The notes under the pieces: model-generated
Database searches by the model: none
Seen by the model: only the letters and a program-made list of their open reading frames with translations
What the model was told of the DNA's origin: nothing
Part shown: positions 1 through 7,066 of the stretch, in pieces
Layout: every line of letters begins with the position of its first letter
How positions within the stretch are numbered: the first letter of the stretch is position 1
DNA from: CAYMST01 sp964393115
GTDB taxonomy: Bacteria; Bacteroidota; Bacteroidia; Cytophagales; Cyclobacteriaceae
Direction: 5' to 3'
DNA length: 7,066 nt
Assembly (NCBI GenBank): GCA_964393115.1
Contig: CAYMST010000252.1
Span: 1 to 7,066, forward strand
Position numbers and translations under genes: made by a program

Positions 1-440
1 AGTCCAGTTCGGGGGTCTTCATGTTGTGCCCTGTCTCTGATACGAGATTCTGGATGCGCTATTATGAGCCCACCTCCAAATGATAAATCGATCAGTTTTC
101 GATCAATAGTCTTGCCAAGCAGAAGCATATTATATCCATGTGACACCGAGAAAGATTGTATTTCCGGTACATTATTGATGAGGTTGAGTTTATGATGAAC
201 TAACTGTAAACCAAAAGTTTTATATCCAACACGAATATCCCAATATATAGGAGGGACAAAGGCTTTACTACTAAACCGCGCATTTTTCACTACAAGATCT
301 GGGTACTGATCTTGAGAAATGGTCAGCTTAGTAGGTAAATTAGAAGGGAGTCCCGCTTTAAAATCAAAATACCACGTTTTTTCCTGACTAAACCCTGAAA
401 TAAATACTAGAACCAGACACAACGAAACACCGATTTTCAT
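1..440 (-). CDS. Secreted, probably outer-membrane beta-barrel protein (3' end beyond window)
   Basis: This is a partial gene. It starts with ATG at 440 and stays open to the left edge, giving 146 complete codons. Residues 1-18 look like a signal peptide, with a hydrophobic core and likely signal peptidase I cleavage at GFS|Q. There is no lipobox, so unlike the three genes before it the product is not a lipoprotein. The mature part has alternating polar and hydrophobic stretches with aromatic residues (around 65-87, 95-108 and 116-128), as expected for membrane beta strands. The pattern PPIYWDIRVGY, then HHK (82-84), SHG (100-102) and GGG...HPE (122-131) resembles, from memory, small beta-barrel proteins annotated as outer-membrane or lipid A oxidase-like. 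That resemblance is weak and implies no reaction. The gene follows the DUF4302 gene after 23 bases and is probably the next gene of the operon. The stretch before the start is A-rich (AAAAAGTATAT) with no clear Shine-Dalgarno sequence. The gene is convincing; the function is unknown. Confidence 0.8.
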   Translation of the reverse strand, partial: MKIGVSLCLVLVFISGFSQEKTWYFDFKAGLPSNLPTKLTISQDQYPDLVVKNARFSSKAFVPPIYWDIRVGYKTFGLQLVHHKLNLINNVPEIQSFSVSHGYNMLLLGKTIDRKLIDLSFGGGLIIAHPESRIRDRAQHEDPRTG

Positions 441-463
441 ATATACTTTTTGATTAACCCAGA

Positions 464-1921
464 TTATTTGACGAGAAAAATCTCGTATCGATTACATGGA
501 TTAAACAAACTAAAGAGCTCAAAGTTTAAGGATTCGTCTTCTACCCTACTGATATAGACTGTATTTCCTGAAAAAATTTCATTGGTAACAATTTCAAAAT
601 TATTTTTTAATACAGTACTGTCAGGATCTGTTGATGGTACAACTGTATAGTTGCCATCAAAATTAATATTCAATTGATTTCCAATCAGATCGACCGCTTC
701 GAAATGTCTGTAAATTAATGAGTCTTCACCAAGAAATAACCCCACAGAGTAAGCTGGTATTCCTACAGAATCAAGACCGAAGGTCATGAAAAATCCATCA
801 GCATCTGGGAAGAATTCAGAAATAACGCCGTCATCGGCTACCGATCGAATGCTGTCATCAAAGATGAAAGGAATATTTACCGAGTATAGTTCATCCTTTG
901 TAAAAAATCTTCCATCAGAGTTATTGTAGGTACTAAGCAAAGAGAAATTACCAAGTTGGTTAGTTGACCCAAGGTATACAGGGGTCATAGTACCGGTATC
1001 GCTACAAATACGCGCGCCGTCCATAGTAAGCTCATCAAAAGTTAATACGTCTAGCGTATAATTTGTCGCATTTACGTTGAATGTGAGCGCAGGATTTAGA
1101 ATCATCTGGTCTCCCTCGAATCGATAAGTGGCGGATCTAGAGCCGTTGAAGTTCGCTATGGCCTGATTACCAATGTCATCGATCGTTGCACCCTGTCCTA
1201 CTGCATTGGCGATCACTCTTCTTTCGTTTAGTGTTATTTCCCAAAATAAGCTTATGCCATTATCAAATAGCAATTGCTGGCCAATAAGTTTATCTCTTCC
1301 AAAAAACAAGCTTTCTAGGCGTGCAATGGTGATATCATAGCGAGCTAAATTAGCCGGTATTTCCGTATTGAAAAGACCACTTATGTCATTTCCTGCTCTT
1401 GTAAGAGTCATATGTGTGACCTGAGCAAAGGGATCTTGTGGATTCCCGTTTTGGTCTTCATCACTACCGCGCACATCACTAAGGCTCCTAAATATCAATT
1501 GACCGTTGTTGTTTTCTCGAAAAAGAAATTCAAATTCTCCCCCGAAGGTGGTAGCGTTTTGCTCAAATAGGAAGTGGAATATACCATAGGTTTCAAAAAT
1601 CAATTCCAAACCTTGTGCAGCATCAATTCTGTATAATAAGGTATCGGTTAGATACTCTCCATCATCAGCCGCCAAGTCTGATCTCACATATACTTCTCCG
1701 TTAGTTTGGAAATTCAACCAAACTAAGTAAGACCCATCACCCACATTAGCAGCATAATTTGTAATCCACCCATTATCAGGAGCCGTAAGCATCTCTTCCA
1801 GATCAGATATAGACTGCAGTACCCTGTCCTCATAGGAGACGATGTCATTTTGCTCATTTGAGCATCCAGCGATGGTAAGAATTAGTAGCAATAAAAAGGC
1901 GAACCTTATCTTTCCTCTCAT
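464..1921 (-). CDS. DUF4302-like surface lipoprotein
   Basis: A 485-residue predicted lipoprotein. A short basic N-terminus and hydrophobic helix lead to the lipobox IAGC, with Cys20 as the lipidated residue. SNEQND follows, an acidic tail of the sort that sends Bacteroidota lipoproteins to the cell surface. Residues 31-150 fit the DUF4302 pattern as I remember it: a short helical lead, P-x-x-GW-x-x-x-Y (48-56), a GxY strand, a G-x-V-x-x-x-SD turn (75-82), L-Y-R-I-D, then E-T-Y-G-I-F-H and GGEFEF (127-132). The rest is beta-rich and I cannot assign it to a known fold. Only Cys306 and Cys476 remain in the mature chain, so they could form a disulfide. The start ATG overlaps the stop of the metallohydrolase gene (ATGA), which supports this start and translational coupling. 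The family regularly accompanies SusC/SusD pairs and HExxH lipoproteins. No catalytic motif is visible; a ligand-binding or complex-accessory role is inference. Confidence 0.85.
   Translation of the reverse strand: MRGKIRFAFLLLLILTIAGCSNEQNDIVSYEDRVLQSISDLEEMLTAPDNGWITNYAANVGDGSYLVWLNFQTNGEVYVRSDLAADDGEYLTDTLLYRIDAAQGLELIFETYGIFHFLFEQNATTFGGEFEFLFRENNNGQLIFRSLSDVRGSDEDQNGNPQDPFAQVTHMTLTRAGNDISGLFNTEIPANLARYDITIARLESLFFGRDKLIGQQLLFDNGISLFWEITLNERRVIANAVGQGATIDDIGNQAIANFNGSRSATYRFEGDQMILNPALTFNVNATNYTLDVLTFDELTMDGARICSDTGTMTPVYLGSTNQLGNFSLLSTYNNSDGRFFTKDELYSVNIPFIFDDSIRSVADDGVISEFFPDADGFFMTFGLDSVGIPAYSVGLFLGEDSLIYRHFEAVDLIGNQLNINFDGNYTVVPSTDPDSTVLKNNFEIVTNEIFSGNTVYISRVEDESLNFELFSLFNPCNRYEIFLVK
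1918..1921 (-). other. ATGA stop/start overlap, metallohydrolase gene to DUF4302 gene
   Basis: On the minus strand the four bases read ATGA, so the TGA stop of the upstream gene overlaps the ATG of the downstream gene. No strong Shine-Dalgarno sequence precedes it. Translation of the DUF4302 gene is therefore probably coupled to termination of the preceding gene (inference). Confidence 0.9.
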
Positions 1922-2781
1922 AGAAGATCAATTTTTTCTTGGATCGAAGCTCTTAGTTGATCTAAGTCAATATTTACTTCGTCTTTGTAGTGTGCTTTGA
2001 TGGCAAATATTTTTTGACGTATTAATTCGCGTCCGGCATTTTTCCTTTCGCAGTCGATATCCTCGCAGTCTGCGACATCTACAATGGTTTCCGTTTCAAA
2101 CAACGGATCATACAAGAAATGTGCTACCGTTTCAGCAAAATCTTCATTCGCATTTGATGTGGCATATGGAGATACAAAACCTCTTCTCAGTGCCTCATCA
2201 TCTTCTAAGGTGAACCAGCTTCCTGGACTGGTATACCCCTGAGGAGAAATTTGTTCGAAACTAGGTGGAAGTTTGTATAATTGATGAATGGTATGGGCAA
2301 ATTCATGATATACCGTTTGAAGCTGGAGATCTCTCCAAACACTGTCTTGTGGGTTGATGGAGTTTACATTGGTAAAAGTTATTCTGGCACCTGCATCTGC
2401 GGTTCCTAATATCACCGTACCATTGGAGTTATAAATAAGACCACCCAAAAAAACAATCTCGGCCGGTACATGACGTTTGAAGAAAGGGATCCCGTTATCA
2501 ATGTCTTTATACGGGTCAATCCAAAAGTCTTCAATGAAATCTAGCATCTCCGGTACGGCTGCAAGTTTAGGGGGTGTTACTTTTTGATTTGGTGATACTA
2601 GATTGTTATCAAAACGATAACGAATTGCCATACCATACTCATTTGTAAAACGAGATTGAATTTCTTCATCCAACGGACTTAGCTCTACATTATTTTCTGT
2701 TACCGGTATGTTTAAGTTTTCTTCCGGAAAGCAGCTAATCAATATAACTGCAATAATTGCAACGATTAAGTTTCTCTTCAT
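1918..2781 (-). CDS. SusC/SusD-associated HExxH zinc metallohydrolase lipoprotein
   Basis: A 287-residue lipoprotein with a gluzincin-like zinc site. The N-terminal helix ends in the lipobox LISC (Cys17), followed by FPEE, an acidic surface-export-like signal. The catalytic motif is HEFAH at 159-163: His159 and His163 would bind zinc and Glu160 would be the general base. NEDFAE at 212-217 lies about 50 residues further on. By analogy with the thermolysin NExxxD helix, Glu213 is the likely third ligand. This architecture fits the 'substrate import-associated zinc metallohydrolase lipoprotein' family and the related putative zinc-binding metallopeptidase family. Cys239 and Cys244 are close enough to form a small disulfide loop. 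The gene is joined by 4-base overlaps to the SusD-like gene before it and the DUF4302 gene after it. A likely role is hydrolysis of a peptide-like ligand at the cell surface before or during import. The true substrate is unknown, and a non-peptidase hydrolase is possible. Confidence 0.92.
   Translation of the reverse strand: MKRNLIVAIIAVILISCFPEENLNIPVTENNVELSPLDEEIQSRFTNEYGMAIRYRFDNNLVSPNQKVTPPKLAAVPEMLDFIEDFWIDPYKDIDNGIPFFKRHVPAEIVFLGGLIYNSNGTVILGTADAGARITFTNVNSINPQDSVWRDLQLQTVYHEFAHTIHQLYKLPPSFEQISPQGYTSPGSWFTLEDDEALRRGFVSPYATSNANEDFAETVAHFLYDPLFETETIVDVADCEDIDCERKNAGRELIRQKIFAIKAHYKDEVNIDLDQLRASIQEKIDLL
2778..2781 (-). other. ATGA stop/start overlap, SusD-like gene to metallohydrolase gene
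   Basis: The minus strand reads ATGA: the TGA stop of the SusD-like gene shares bases with the ATG of the metallohydrolase gene. The sequence just before it (TAATGAAAG) contains only a weak purine-rich stretch. Coupled translation would give balanced amounts of the binding protein and the hydrolase (inference). Confidence 0.9.
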
Positions 2782-4310
2782 CTTTCATTAGGTTCTAGTC
2801 CACCAACTTCTATTGCCGATCGAGGTAACTGAAGTGTTCTCCTCGGATCATTCCAACGTAAAATTCTGGACTGATCGATTTCTGGATCAAAGTGTTCAAC
2901 GTTAAATAATTCAGGATTAAATCCGAATGAGCCAAAGCTAATTTGAGGCCCTCTTCTCAAATCAAACCATCGCATTCCTGTAAGCACAAACTCGCGTCTT
3001 TTTTCTTCCAAAATCAACAATGACAACGCTAATCTGTCTAAATCGCTATCTATATCATTGGGGTTACCACCTACCAAACGTCTTGCATGCTCAATGGTAA
3101 CCACAACATTTCTACCATACCTCTTTTCAGCAAGTACTTGTAGGTCTTGTAAGGCTCCTGCCACATTACCAGTATACACCTTAGATTCTGCTCTATTGAG
3201 CAGAACTTCCTCACCTGTAAGCACTGGTGAAATATGATAAGCAAAACCAACGTCAGAGTTCAAGCTACTTCGTCGGAAAAGAAATTCGTGCCTTACCGGT
3301 AGTACCGCATTATTCCCTTTCACTAGCGCAGGGTTTGCTCTAGCATCGGTACGTTCGAAAACGTTAGATTGCATGACTTGACCATAAATCTCATTGGTCA
3401 TGCCATGTCCAAAATTTGGGTAATTGATAAAAGACTCCTTCCTGATCATTAAAATATTGGCCGCCAAGTCGGGCGAGTTATATAACTGTGCATAAGCATC
3501 AATGGATGAACTAGCATCTTGAAATTGGTCCGATATCATATCACGAACAAACCCACTCGCCGAAGTGCTGGTAGTGCCTAAAAGAGAATCAGAATATGCA
3601 ATACAAGTTTGGTATTCTCCTTTAAACAAATAATACCTTGAAGCAAGCGCATAACCTGCAGATTTCGTAAAGTGGTATTTACCTGAATTTGCGTAAAAGC
3701 GATCTGAAACAAGTGCGAGACCTCTTTCAAGGTCTTGTTCAACCAGACGGTAGAATTGAGACAGTGAAATTCGCTCATATTGTCCAAAAAACTCCGTTTC
3801 TGGAGTAGTTACATACGGAAGTCCCAATTTTCGGTGCGCATCACCGGCATTATAAGGAGGAGCAAAAACATTGGCTAACATGAAATGAGAGTAGGCACGA
3901 ATCAAATATGCCTCACCCATTATTGCACTTTTCCTAGCTTGACCTTGTTCTCCATTGAGGGGTAATTCGTCAATCACAGCCAATACTTCATTGGCATGGG
4001 ATATTGCCCGGTAAGTTTGATACCAAAAGTAATCTGGACTGTCTTGTTCGTCAGCAGCTGTAAAACTCTCTTGCCAGAAAAAGGCCTGAGCATGGTTATC
4101 ACGAATATTGACCCCGAACGTAAAATCAACATTATCCGTCATCCATTCCAAAAAGCCATGACTTGCTTCTGAGTATCCACTAGTCAATAGCTGGGCTGCT
4201 TTTTCTAAATCGGTTATTTCTACCCGGTTGTCCGGCAGTTCATCTAAGAATTCACCACATCCGAACGGAACTGTAACGACCAATATTAATATCCAAAACT
4301 TCGCTCTCAT
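2778..4310 (-). CDS. SusD/RagB-type substrate-binding surface lipoprotein
   Basis: A complete 510-residue protein, a usual SusD/RagB length. It would cap the SusC-like barrel on the outside of the cell and capture the substrate. The N-terminal hydrophobic helix leads to Cys18 in VPFGC, followed by GEFLDE with acidic residues suited to surface export. Pro15 at position -3 is unusual for a lipobox, but no other cysteine competes. The family helices are clear: GEAYLIRAYSHFMLANVF at 132-149 (the SusD repeat helix) and GEEVLLNRAE at 366-375. The C-terminal signature EEKRREF...GMRWFDLRR is at 435-453, and the closing DPRR...LPRSAIE is at 488-501. It starts 12 bases after the SusC-like gene and overlaps the metallohydrolase gene by 4 bases. 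The paired transporter and the neighbouring HExxH enzyme favour a peptide-like ligand, as in RagAB, over a glycan. The ligand-binding residues cannot be read from sequence alone. Confidence 0.96.
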   Translation of the reverse strand: MRAKFWILILVVTVPFGCGEFLDELPDNRVEITDLEKAAQLLTSGYSEASHGFLEWMTDNVDFTFGVNIRDNHAQAFFWQESFTAADEQDSPDYFWYQTYRAISHANEVLAVIDELPLNGEQGQARKSAIMGEAYLIRAYSHFMLANVFAPPYNAGDAHRKLGLPYVTTPETEFFGQYERISLSQFYRLVEQDLERGLALVSDRFYANSGKYHFTKSAGYALASRYYLFKGEYQTCIAYSDSLLGTTSTSASGFVRDMISDQFQDASSSIDAYAQLYNSPDLAANILMIRKESFINYPNFGHGMTNEIYGQVMQSNVFERTDARANPALVKGNNAVLPVRHEFLFRRSSLNSDVGFAYHISPVLTGEEVLLNRAESKVYTGNVAGALQDLQVLAEKRYGRNVVVTIEHARRLVGGNPNDIDSDLDRLALSLLILEEKRREFVLTGMRWFDLRRGPQISFGSFGFNPELFNVEHFDPEIDQSRILRWNDPRRTLQLPRSAIEVGGLEPNER

Positions 4311-4322
4311 TTCTGTTCAATT

Positions 4323-7066
4323 TTACAAGCCTATGTTTAGCGTTGCGGTAAACATTTTGGGCTGTGGTAGTGAAACACCACCTGAACTAATAAATTCAGG
4401 ATCCTGGCCCTCAAGTCGTTTATCACTATATAACAAAGCTAAGTTTTGCGCTTCCACAGAGAAACGCGCGCTCGAAAGTCCTATATTTTGAATCATTTTT
4501 TGCGGAATATCATAGTTTAGCCGAATATTTTTAAGCCTTATATAATCTCCATTAACCACACGTACATCACTTAAATTGTATAGTGAATATGCAGCACTAA
4601 TGTTTCCTGAGGCATCTACATTTCGATAGTCTACTATGGCTGGTATTTGTGTTATGTTCTCGTCTCCTGGTACCGCCCATCGATTGACGAGTTCACGAGG
4701 TAAAGCAGAAAAGTCATTGTAATCTCTTCTGAAATTACTATTTAACCTAAGTACATAATCGAATTTGTATGATAACAGTACGTTAAGTGAAATGTTCTTA
4801 TATCGAAAGGAGTTTGAAAACCCACCCGCACCTCTTGGCTCCGAAGAACCTTCATATTTTAATAACGAGGTGATACCAGTTCGCTGTTGTAAATCAAGAT
4901 TCTGATAAGTGTTTCCCTCGACTGGGTTAAAAAATTGTGGCATTCCCTCTTCATCCAAACCGGCAAATGGTATAGAGAACAAAGAACGTCTGGGAAACCC
5001 TAACACCGCATCGCCATCACTAGAAACTACATCTGTAATTCTCGGGTTAAGGTCAAGTTTGAGAATTTTATCTTGTGTATAGCCAATATTAAAGTTCGTA
5101 CTCCAACTAAAATTTTGAGTTTTTACGTTCGTAGTAGATATGGACACTTCGAAACCTCTAGCGCTCATATCAGCAAAATTTCCTGTTTTCAATCCTTGTC
5201 CTCCTATGCCGCTGGTAAGCACCGTTCCGATGAGGTCAAAAGACTGTCTATCATAGGCATCAATAGTAGTAGAAATACGTCCTTTGAATAACCCAAAATC
5301 AATTCCCACATTAAACTCTTTTAGTTTTTCCCATGTAAGGTTTCGATTAGTTAAATCTTGAATAAATAGAAGAGGTTCAATGTCCGTAGGGCGAAGTGCC
5401 ACGTTGGATTGAATATTCAGCTGAGCACTTGCATTTGGTGGAAGGTTTCCAGACAAACCATAAGTGGCCCGTAATTTCAAATAATCTAATCCTTTACTTT
5501 CTAAGCCCCATGCATTCCAAAAGTTTTCTTTATCAATATTCCAAGCACCACTAATATTCCAAGTAGGTAAATACCTGGATTTGGTAGTATTACCAAGCTG
5601 GTTTGACCCATCATATCTGACAATAAAATTGGCTATATACTTTTCTTTAAAGGAATACCCACCGTTAATAAACGCGCCAATAAACCGATCTTTTTCCTGA
5701 GATATATTGTAATAATCGATGTCTTGCTGGTTGAAGAATTCTATGATATTGGGGTCTGTTACCACTACTCCACCACTTTCATAGACGACTCCAAGCCCAG
5801 TACTTTGTACTTCGTTTCGGTTGGTAAATCGTATCTCCTCACCAAGCAAGAAATTTACTTCGTGCTGATTACCAAACGATTTTGAATATTGAACACTGAT
5901 TCTATTGAAAATATTCAACAGGTTTGTTTGATCTAGGTATTTAAAGCCTCCCTCAGGTAGGACAACCACCGGATTAAGTCCTGGATTGTCTGGATCTCGG
6001 AAAAGTAAATTATTCTGGTCTTGAATAAATTGGGTACTCGCAGCCCTATATGATTCTGCCTGATTAGAATTTTCAGTCACCGAATGGTCCCTAACAGTGG
6101 ATGCATACCTAGCTTGAATGACACCTCTAACATTTAAGTTCTTGACAGGTGTCAATTCGAAATCAGTTTGAGCAGACAGGTCTGTCACCTCAATGTCTAT
6201 AAAATTGTTATCCAGTTCATTTAAAATATTAAAAGAAGTAAAATTTCTTCTGAATTCTTCGGGATTATTATCATCAGTGAGCGGACGTATGGATCTACTT
6301 GTATTAAGTGCAAAACTATACGGATTGATGTCAAACCCCCTTGAGAACTCACCCGTTAACGGATCAAACTCTCTATCTCTTGTTCCTGGTACAAGTTGAG
6401 ACCGATAGCTAGCACTTAATTTAAATCCGAAGGAGAATTTTTTAGATAAAAAATACGTGTTTCTTGCGGTTCCCGTTAGCCTTGTCGCCTGGTCAGCAAT
6501 GGTCTGCCCTGCATCATTTAAATAGCTTATGGAATAGTAACTATTTGACTTCTCATTCCCAGCCGTAAAGCTTAGGGAATGCTGCTGCTGCAAACCAATA
6601 TCATGAAAAAGTACGTCAAACCAGTCGGTATTTGCATTTTCGTAAATGTTCAGAAATTCTTCGTTTAGTGTACCACCTGGCCCCCACTCTAGTTGATGAT
6701 TCGCAATATCGGCATAATGCTTTCCTAAGGCTCCATAGTTTCTACTTCTAACTGAAGTGGTTATACCTAGCGCTCCTTTGGCAAACATTTCTCTATAAAT
6801 CGCCATTTCTTCAGCAGAATTTAGCAGATTAAACTGATTATAGGTTGGTCTGAGTTTTCCAGTAAAATTACCATTGTAGTTAACTCTTAGGGCTCCACTT
6901 TTTCCTCGTTTTGTAGTGATAACGATTACCCCATTAGCAGCTCTTCCTCCGTAAATAGCTGTAGCTGAGGCATCTTTTAAGACTTGGAAAGATTCGATAT
7001 CATCTGGATTCAAGTTAGCTACAGATGAGCTAATCAGTGTATTGGCATCCCCAGATATTAAATCAT
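4323..7066 (-). CDS. SusC/RagA-type TonB-dependent outer-membrane transporter (5' end beyond window)
   Basis: A partial gene with 913 residues visible; the N-terminus runs off the right edge. The frame stays open from 7013 to the edge and encodes plug-domain sequence (DLISGDANTLISSS...). The TTG codon at 7013 is therefore internal and not a start. Missing are the signal peptide, the carboxypeptidase-regulatory-like domain and TonB box usual in this family, and the first part of the plug. The SusC/RagA plug signature spans 6894-6980: LKDASATAIYG, then RAANGVIVITTKRGKSG. The rest is a large beta barrel with many aromatic-rich strands and long loops. The C-terminal family ending is AQNLALLY...GQDPEF...SLPQPKMFTATLNIGL. 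The last residue is Leu, where these barrels usually end in an aromatic residue. The protein would import a substrate across the outer membrane using TonB/ExbBD energy, in complex with the SusD-like protein encoded 12 bases downstream. The substrate is not predictable from the sequence. Confidence 0.97.
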   Translation of the reverse strand, partial: DLISGDANTLISSSVANLNPDDIESFQVLKDASATAIYGGRAANGVIVITTKRGKSGALRVNYNGNFTGKLRPTYNQFNLLNSAEEMAIYREMFAKGALGITTSVRSRNYGALGKHYADIANHQLEWGPGGTLNEEFLNIYENANTDWFDVLFHDIGLQQQHSLSFTAGNEKSNSYYSISYLNDAGQTIADQATRLTGTARNTYFLSKKFSFGFKLSASYRSQLVPGTRDREFDPLTGEFSRGFDINPYSFALNTSRSIRPLTDDNNPEEFRRNFTSFNILNELDNNFIDIEVTDLSAQTDFELTPVKNLNVRGVIQARYASTVRDHSVTENSNQAESYRAASTQFIQDQNNLLFRDPDNPGLNPVVVLPEGGFKYLDQTNLLNIFNRISVQYSKSFGNQHEVNFLLGEEIRFTNRNEVQSTGLGVVYESGGVVVTDPNIIEFFNQQDIDYYNISQEKDRFIGAFINGGYSFKEKYIANFIVRYDGSNQLGNTTKSRYLPTWNISGAWNIDKENFWNAWGLESKGLDYLKLRATYGLSGNLPPNASAQLNIQSNVALRPTDIEPLLFIQDLTNRNLTWEKLKEFNVGIDFGLFKGRISTTIDAYDRQSFDLIGTVLTSGIGGQGLKTGNFADMSARGFEVSISTTNVKTQNFSWSTNFNIGYTQDKILKLDLNPRITDVVSSDGDAVLGFPRRSLFSIPFAGLDEEGMPQFFNPVEGNTYQNLDLQQRTGITSLLKYEGSSEPRGAGGFSNSFRYKNISLNVLLSYKFDYVLRLNSNFRRDYNDFSALPRELVNRWAVPGDENITQIPAIVDYRNVDASGNISAAYSLYNLSDVRVVNGDYIRLKNIRLNYDIPQKMIQNIGLSSARFSVEAQNLALLYSDKRLEGQDPEFISSGGVSLPQPKMFTATLNIGL
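6894..6980 (-). other. SusC/RagA plug signature region
   Basis: This coding stretch gives LKDASATAIYGGRAANGV followed by IVITTKRGKSG. It is the conserved signature in the plug domain that separates SusC/RagA transporters from other TonB-dependent receptors. A Gly replaces the more common Ser in the YGSRAANG core, a mild variation. The motif places the window edge within the plug, shortly upstream of the barrel. Confidence 0.95.

Noticed and set aside
84..107. Repeated GATCGA-like hexamers that could be an operator or repeat
   Set aside because: They lie inside the coding region of the fifth gene, at the codons for IDRKLID, and occur only once as a short pair, so chance and codon use explain them.
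441..463. Internal promoter before the fifth gene
   Set aside because: The 23-base gap has no match to the Bacteroidota -33 TTTG / -7 TAnnTTTG pattern and no hairpin. Read-through from upstream is simpler.
3578..3787. 69-codon minus-strand open frame
   Set aside because: It lies wholly inside the SusD-like gene in another frame, and its product has no recognisable feature.
4228..4491. 87-codon plus-strand open frame across the SusC/SusD junction
   Set aside because: It is antisense to two well-supported genes and has no signal, domain or codon pattern of its own.
5073..5291. 72-codon plus-strand open frame
   Set aside because: It is antisense to the barrel region of the SusC-like gene, with no protein-like features.
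6193..6399. 68-codon plus-strand open frame
   Set aside because: It is antisense to the SusC-like gene, and its Leu/Ser-rich translation is typical of a shadow frame.
7011..7013. TTG as the start codon of the SusC-like gene
   Set aside because: The frame continues without a stop to the window edge and encodes typical SusC plug sequence upstream of this codon. The codon is an internal Leu, and the gene is partial.

Overview
The window looks like a piece of a Bacteroidota chromosome. It holds a SusC/RagA-type TonB-dependent outer-membrane transporter next to a SusD/RagB-type lipoprotein, a pairing that defines this phylum. The DNA is AT-rich, the ribosome-binding sites are weak, and the lipoproteins carry acidic residues just after the lipidated cysteine. 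A free-living Cytophagales- or Flavobacteriia-like organism is plausible, but the window does not identify a genus.

All recognised genes lie on the minus strand, so the operon reads from right to left. In order of transcription they are: (1) a SusC/RagA transporter, 4323 to the right edge, whose 5' end lies outside the window; (2) a SusD/RagB substrate-binding lipoprotein, 2778-4310; (3) an HExxH zinc metallohydrolase lipoprotein of the type linked to SusC/SusD import loci, 1918-2781; (4) a DUF4302-like lipoprotein, 464-1921; (5) a secreted, probably beta-barrel outer-membrane protein, from 440 to the left edge, cut off at its 3' end. Genes 2/3 and 3/4 overlap by 4 bases (ATGA). The other gaps are 12 and 23 bases, so the five genes are probably co-transcribed. 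No gene-free stretch exceeds 23 bases. The promoter must lie beyond the right edge, and any terminator beyond the left edge.

Inferred working model: the SusD-like and SusC-like proteins form a lidded import complex in the outer membrane. The HExxH lipoprotein trims or releases a peptide-like or otherwise hydrolysable ligand at the surface. The DUF4302 protein is an accessory surface lipoprotein of unknown role. The fifth protein would sit in the outer membrane. No glycoside hydrolase, polysaccharide lyase, sulfatase, sigma/anti-sigma pair or AraC-type regulator is visible, so nothing here points to a glycan. The substrate is unknown. The combination of transporter, SusD, HExxH lipoprotein and DUF4302 is a recurrent Bacteroidota arrangement, not a new one. 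What is open is its substrate and the role of the last two genes.

No RNA genes, CRISPR arrays, insertion sequences or notable repeats were seen.
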